Origin: Mesobacillus subterraneus
GTDB lineage: Bacteria; Bacillota; Bacilli; Bacillales; Cytobacillaceae
NCBI RefSeq assembly: GCF_023715485.1
Contig: NZ_JAMBOF010000002.1
Coordinates: 396,695-460,694, forward strand
Direction: 5' to 3'
Length of the DNA: 64,000 nt
Shown: positions 62,569 to 64,000 of the stretch, piece after piece
Layout: every line of letters begins with the position of its first letter
Position numbering within the stretch: the first letter of the stretch is position 1
Notes under the pieces: model-generated
Database searches by the model: none
Told to the model about the DNA's origin: nothing
What the model saw: only the letters and a program-made list of their open reading frames with translations
Translations under genes and position numbers: made by a program

Positions 62569-63219
62569 TTGACAAATGAACAAATGGAGGATTTTTCGGA
62601 ACTGGATAATATCGTTATAAAAGCAACTAGTCGAAGAATAAAATTCTTGGTACAAAATCAGTGCATTTCTCAATCACAATTAGCAAATCTTTTGGGAAGA
62701 GAACCCAAAACAATCTCTAATTATTATTGTGGAAAATCCCTTCCAGATAAAAAAGATTTAATCATACTTTCCAGAGTTTTAGGAAAATCTTACGATGAAA
62801 TATTGGTTTTCAAAGGCGATTTAGAAGGATACCAACGGATCGACCATAATAATATTGAGTATGAGGATAAAAGCGAAACAATATCTGATGCGATCAACAG
62901 GTCAAAAAAAGAAAGCAAATTATTTAATCCATACTCAAAGGGCTACGTTAATATTCGCAATTTAGAAGAGGCAGGGTTTTGTTTACTGTTTTTCTCTTAT
63001 AAATCCGAGCAGGATATTCGCAATAGAATGATGGATGAATTGCTTTCTGGTAAAGGAGTTCATAGCCCATATATGCAACATATTTATGAGTTTTATATTT
63101 GGCGTAAGTTATCAAACAACCTGAAAGCTATATGTAAAGACCAATTTGCCTATTACCGTGGTGAAAAAGAAGAGAGCCCTTCATACTCGACGTGGATTGC
63201 TTTTGTAAACAAAGAATAG
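62569..63219 (+). CDS. XRE-family HTH regulator with unknown C-terminal domain
   Basis: A 216-residue protein. The N-terminal HTH_3 domain (about 18-80) reads SQSQLANLLGREPKTISNYY and then GKSLPDKKDLIILSRVL. The C-terminal 120 residues are helical with no recognised domain; they include NLEEAGFCLLFFSYKSEQDI and a conserved-looking Tyr/Trp-rich tail (YEFYIWRKLSNNL). TTG at 62569 has GGAGGGG 7 nt upstream and TATAAT lies 34 nt further up. Lone regulator next to an unknown gene and an IS; might belong to a mobile or defence-type island. Confidence 0.78.
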   Translation: MTNEQMEDFSELDNIVIKATSRRIKFLVQNQCISQSQLANLLGREPKTISNYYCGKSLPDKKDLIILSRVLGKSYDEILVFKGDLEGYQRIDHNNIEYEDKSETISDAINRSKKESKLFNPYSKGYVNIRNLEEAGFCLLFFSYKSEQDIRNRMMDELLSGKGVHSPYMQHIYEFYIWRKLSNNLKAICKDQFAYYRGEKEESPSYSTWIAFVNKE

Positions 63220-63290
63220 GAGTTTCTATAGAAACAAAAATCATTTAATCGGATTTTTTCAAATGAACCGTAATATCAAAAGCTATTGAA

Positions 63291-63626
63291 GTGTTTGATG
63301 CAGAAATGAATGAGATGGTGGACCATGTGTTTGACTTAATTGGAATACCAAATGAGGAATCTAACAATAAATATGATACAAAGAATTGGACAAGAGATGT
63401 TTGTACCAATTTAATAAAGATAGCAGCTAAAAATGAAAAATATGTAGAACCTGCTGTTGAATTAATATCTAAATGGAAATGTTTAGATGATTACACCTCG
63501 AAAGTTGAAACAAGTACTTGGTTTAGTTATTCTAAACTACTCGATGAACATCTAACTGGATATAAACAATGGCACCAAGAGCAACGAAACAAGGATAAAA
63601 ATAAGGGGAAAAGCAAAACAGCATAG
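63291..63626 (+). CDS. Hypothetical protein next to the XRE regulator
   Basis: A 111-residue acidic-then-basic soluble protein, ending in a Lys-rich tail (NKDKNKGKSKTA). No family recognised; the middle (NWTRDVCTNLIKIAAKNEKYVEPAVELISK) is helical. The start is doubtful: GTG at 63291 has no ribosome site and ATG at 63306 is an alternative, so it may be a 5'-truncated gene. It follows the XRE gene by 71 nt on the same strand. Confidence 0.5.
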   Translation: MFDAEMNEMVDHVFDLIGIPNEESNNKYDTKNWTRDVCTNLIKIAAKNEKYVEPAVELISKWKCLDDYTSKVETSTWFSYSKLLDEHLTGYKQWHQEQRNKDKNKGKSKTA

Positions 63627-63724
63627 TTTAAATTTCAAATAAACAAAACTATACTAGTTATGCTTTTCTAATGTTCAATTAATCTATGCTTACCTTCAAT
63701 AAGTACTGATCAGAACATACTTTC

Positions 63725-63797
63725 GAAACACTAAAACCGTCCCTGGTTTTCGAACCCTCCCTGTGTTTTTCGCTTCCACACTGAAACACTAGAACCG
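63725..63797. repeat. Dispersed AACCGTCCC repeat copies, interrupted by an IS-like end
   Basis: GAAACACTAAAACCGTCCCT at about 63725-63744 and GAAACACTAGAACCGT at 63783-63798 match the repeat at 38446-38464. The second copy stops after CCGT exactly where the IS-like left end begins. Confidence 0.6.
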
Positions 63798-64000
63798 TGA
63801 TGTGCACCCCTTAAAGTAGAGGTTGAAAAACAACTAGTTTGGAAACCATTTTAAGGGGTGATTAACATGCCGAAAAAAGGCCAAATCTATAAAAACTACA
63901 CTATGGAAGTTAAAATCAGAGCTGTTGAACTAAAAAAGGAAGGTCGTTCTTATTCTCAGATTGCCAATGAATTAAATATTAATACCAGTACCGTGAAGAC
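63798..64000 (+). mobile_element. Left part of an IS3-family-like insertion sequence (runs off the window)
   Basis: Begins TGATGTGCACCCCTTAAAGT, a plausible 5'-TG terminal end, followed by an AT-rich leader and a transposase orfA-like start. The right end, orfB and direct repeats are outside the window. Confidence 0.7.
63867..64000 (+). CDS. Transposase OrfA-like N-terminus (partial)
   Basis: ATG at 63867 after AAGGGGTG. The 44 visible residues include MEVKIRAVELKKEGRSYSQI and ANELNINTSTVK, an HTH of the IS3/IS150 OrfA type that recognises the element ends. The frame is open to the window edge. OrfB (DDE catalytic subunit) would lie beyond. Confidence 0.8.
   Translation, partial: MPKKGQIYKNYTMEVKIRAVELKKEGRSYSQIANELNINTSTVK

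Overview
The window looks like a chromosomal segment of a spore-former-type Bacillaceae (Bacillus sensu lato) of moderate-to-low GC. The evidence is a ywqCDE-type tyrosine-kinase operon, a xpaC-yaaN pair behind a sigma-W-like promoter, a ComK homologue, glpK/glpD, an IDEAL-domain protein, GG(A)GG ribosome binding sites with frequent TTG/GTG starts, and strong intrinsic terminators. No tRNA gene, intact rRNA operon, CRISPR array or prophage was seen.

Layout. 1-8.2 kb: the surface-polysaccharide kinase/phosphatase operon ywqC-ywqD-ywqE (minus), a divergent secreted SGNH hydrolase, and two cell-wall-binding-repeat (CWB_2) proteins, one with a propeller-like C-terminus and one with a lytic transglycosylase, separated by a decayed CWB_2 remnant. 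8.2-10.6 kb: yaaN/xpaC and two overlapping microORFs. 10.6-17.9 kb: a 1939-residue secreted multidomain PHP metallohydrolase and a HupE/UreJ-type membrane protein. 18-23 kb: a PRD regulator lacking PTS domains, then glpD and glpK. 23.2-25.8 kb: a probable type VII secretion toxin/immunity/accessory module. 26.2-36.4 kb: a DUF5317 protein with a coupled microprotein, a GGDEF/HD-GYP protein, galE, an NlpC/P60 hydrolase, comK, a small sigma factor, an acyltransferase and an amidase lipoprotein. 36.7-38.3 kb: a secreted 5'-nucleotidase.

38.5-48 kb: an apparent ROK-controlled operon (ROK repressor, solute-binding lipoprotein, ABC ATPase, fused double permease, argininosuccinate-lyase-family enzyme) divergent from a secreted PIG-L/LmbE deacetylase. 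Two perfect palindromes in the shared intergenic region are good ROK operator candidates. 48.2-55.6 kb: a PTS catabolic operon (PRD/EIIB/EIIA regulator, EIIA, EIIB, UlaA-like EIIC, phosphotriesterase-family hydrolase, creatininase-family hydrolase, KDGP-aldolase-family protein, SIS-domain protein). It looks like a complete pathway for an unidentified sugar or sugar-acid derivative.

56-62 kb: an L,D-transpeptidase and two further CWB_2 proteins. Between them (57.28-58.3 kb) lies a mosaic of gene scraps: a duplicated CWB_2 tail, three permuted or inverted pieces of a subtilisin-like protease, and about 100 nt of 16S rRNA sequence. 62.5-64 kb: an XRE regulator, an unknown gene, a dispersed repeat, and the left part of an IS3-like element running off the window. 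The strongest themes are wall remodelling and surface display (CWB_2, SLT, NlpC/P60, amidase, YkuD) and two sugar/amino-compound uptake operons. The most unusual material is the fragment mosaic, the toxin module, the two catabolic operons, and the sigma factor divergent from comK.
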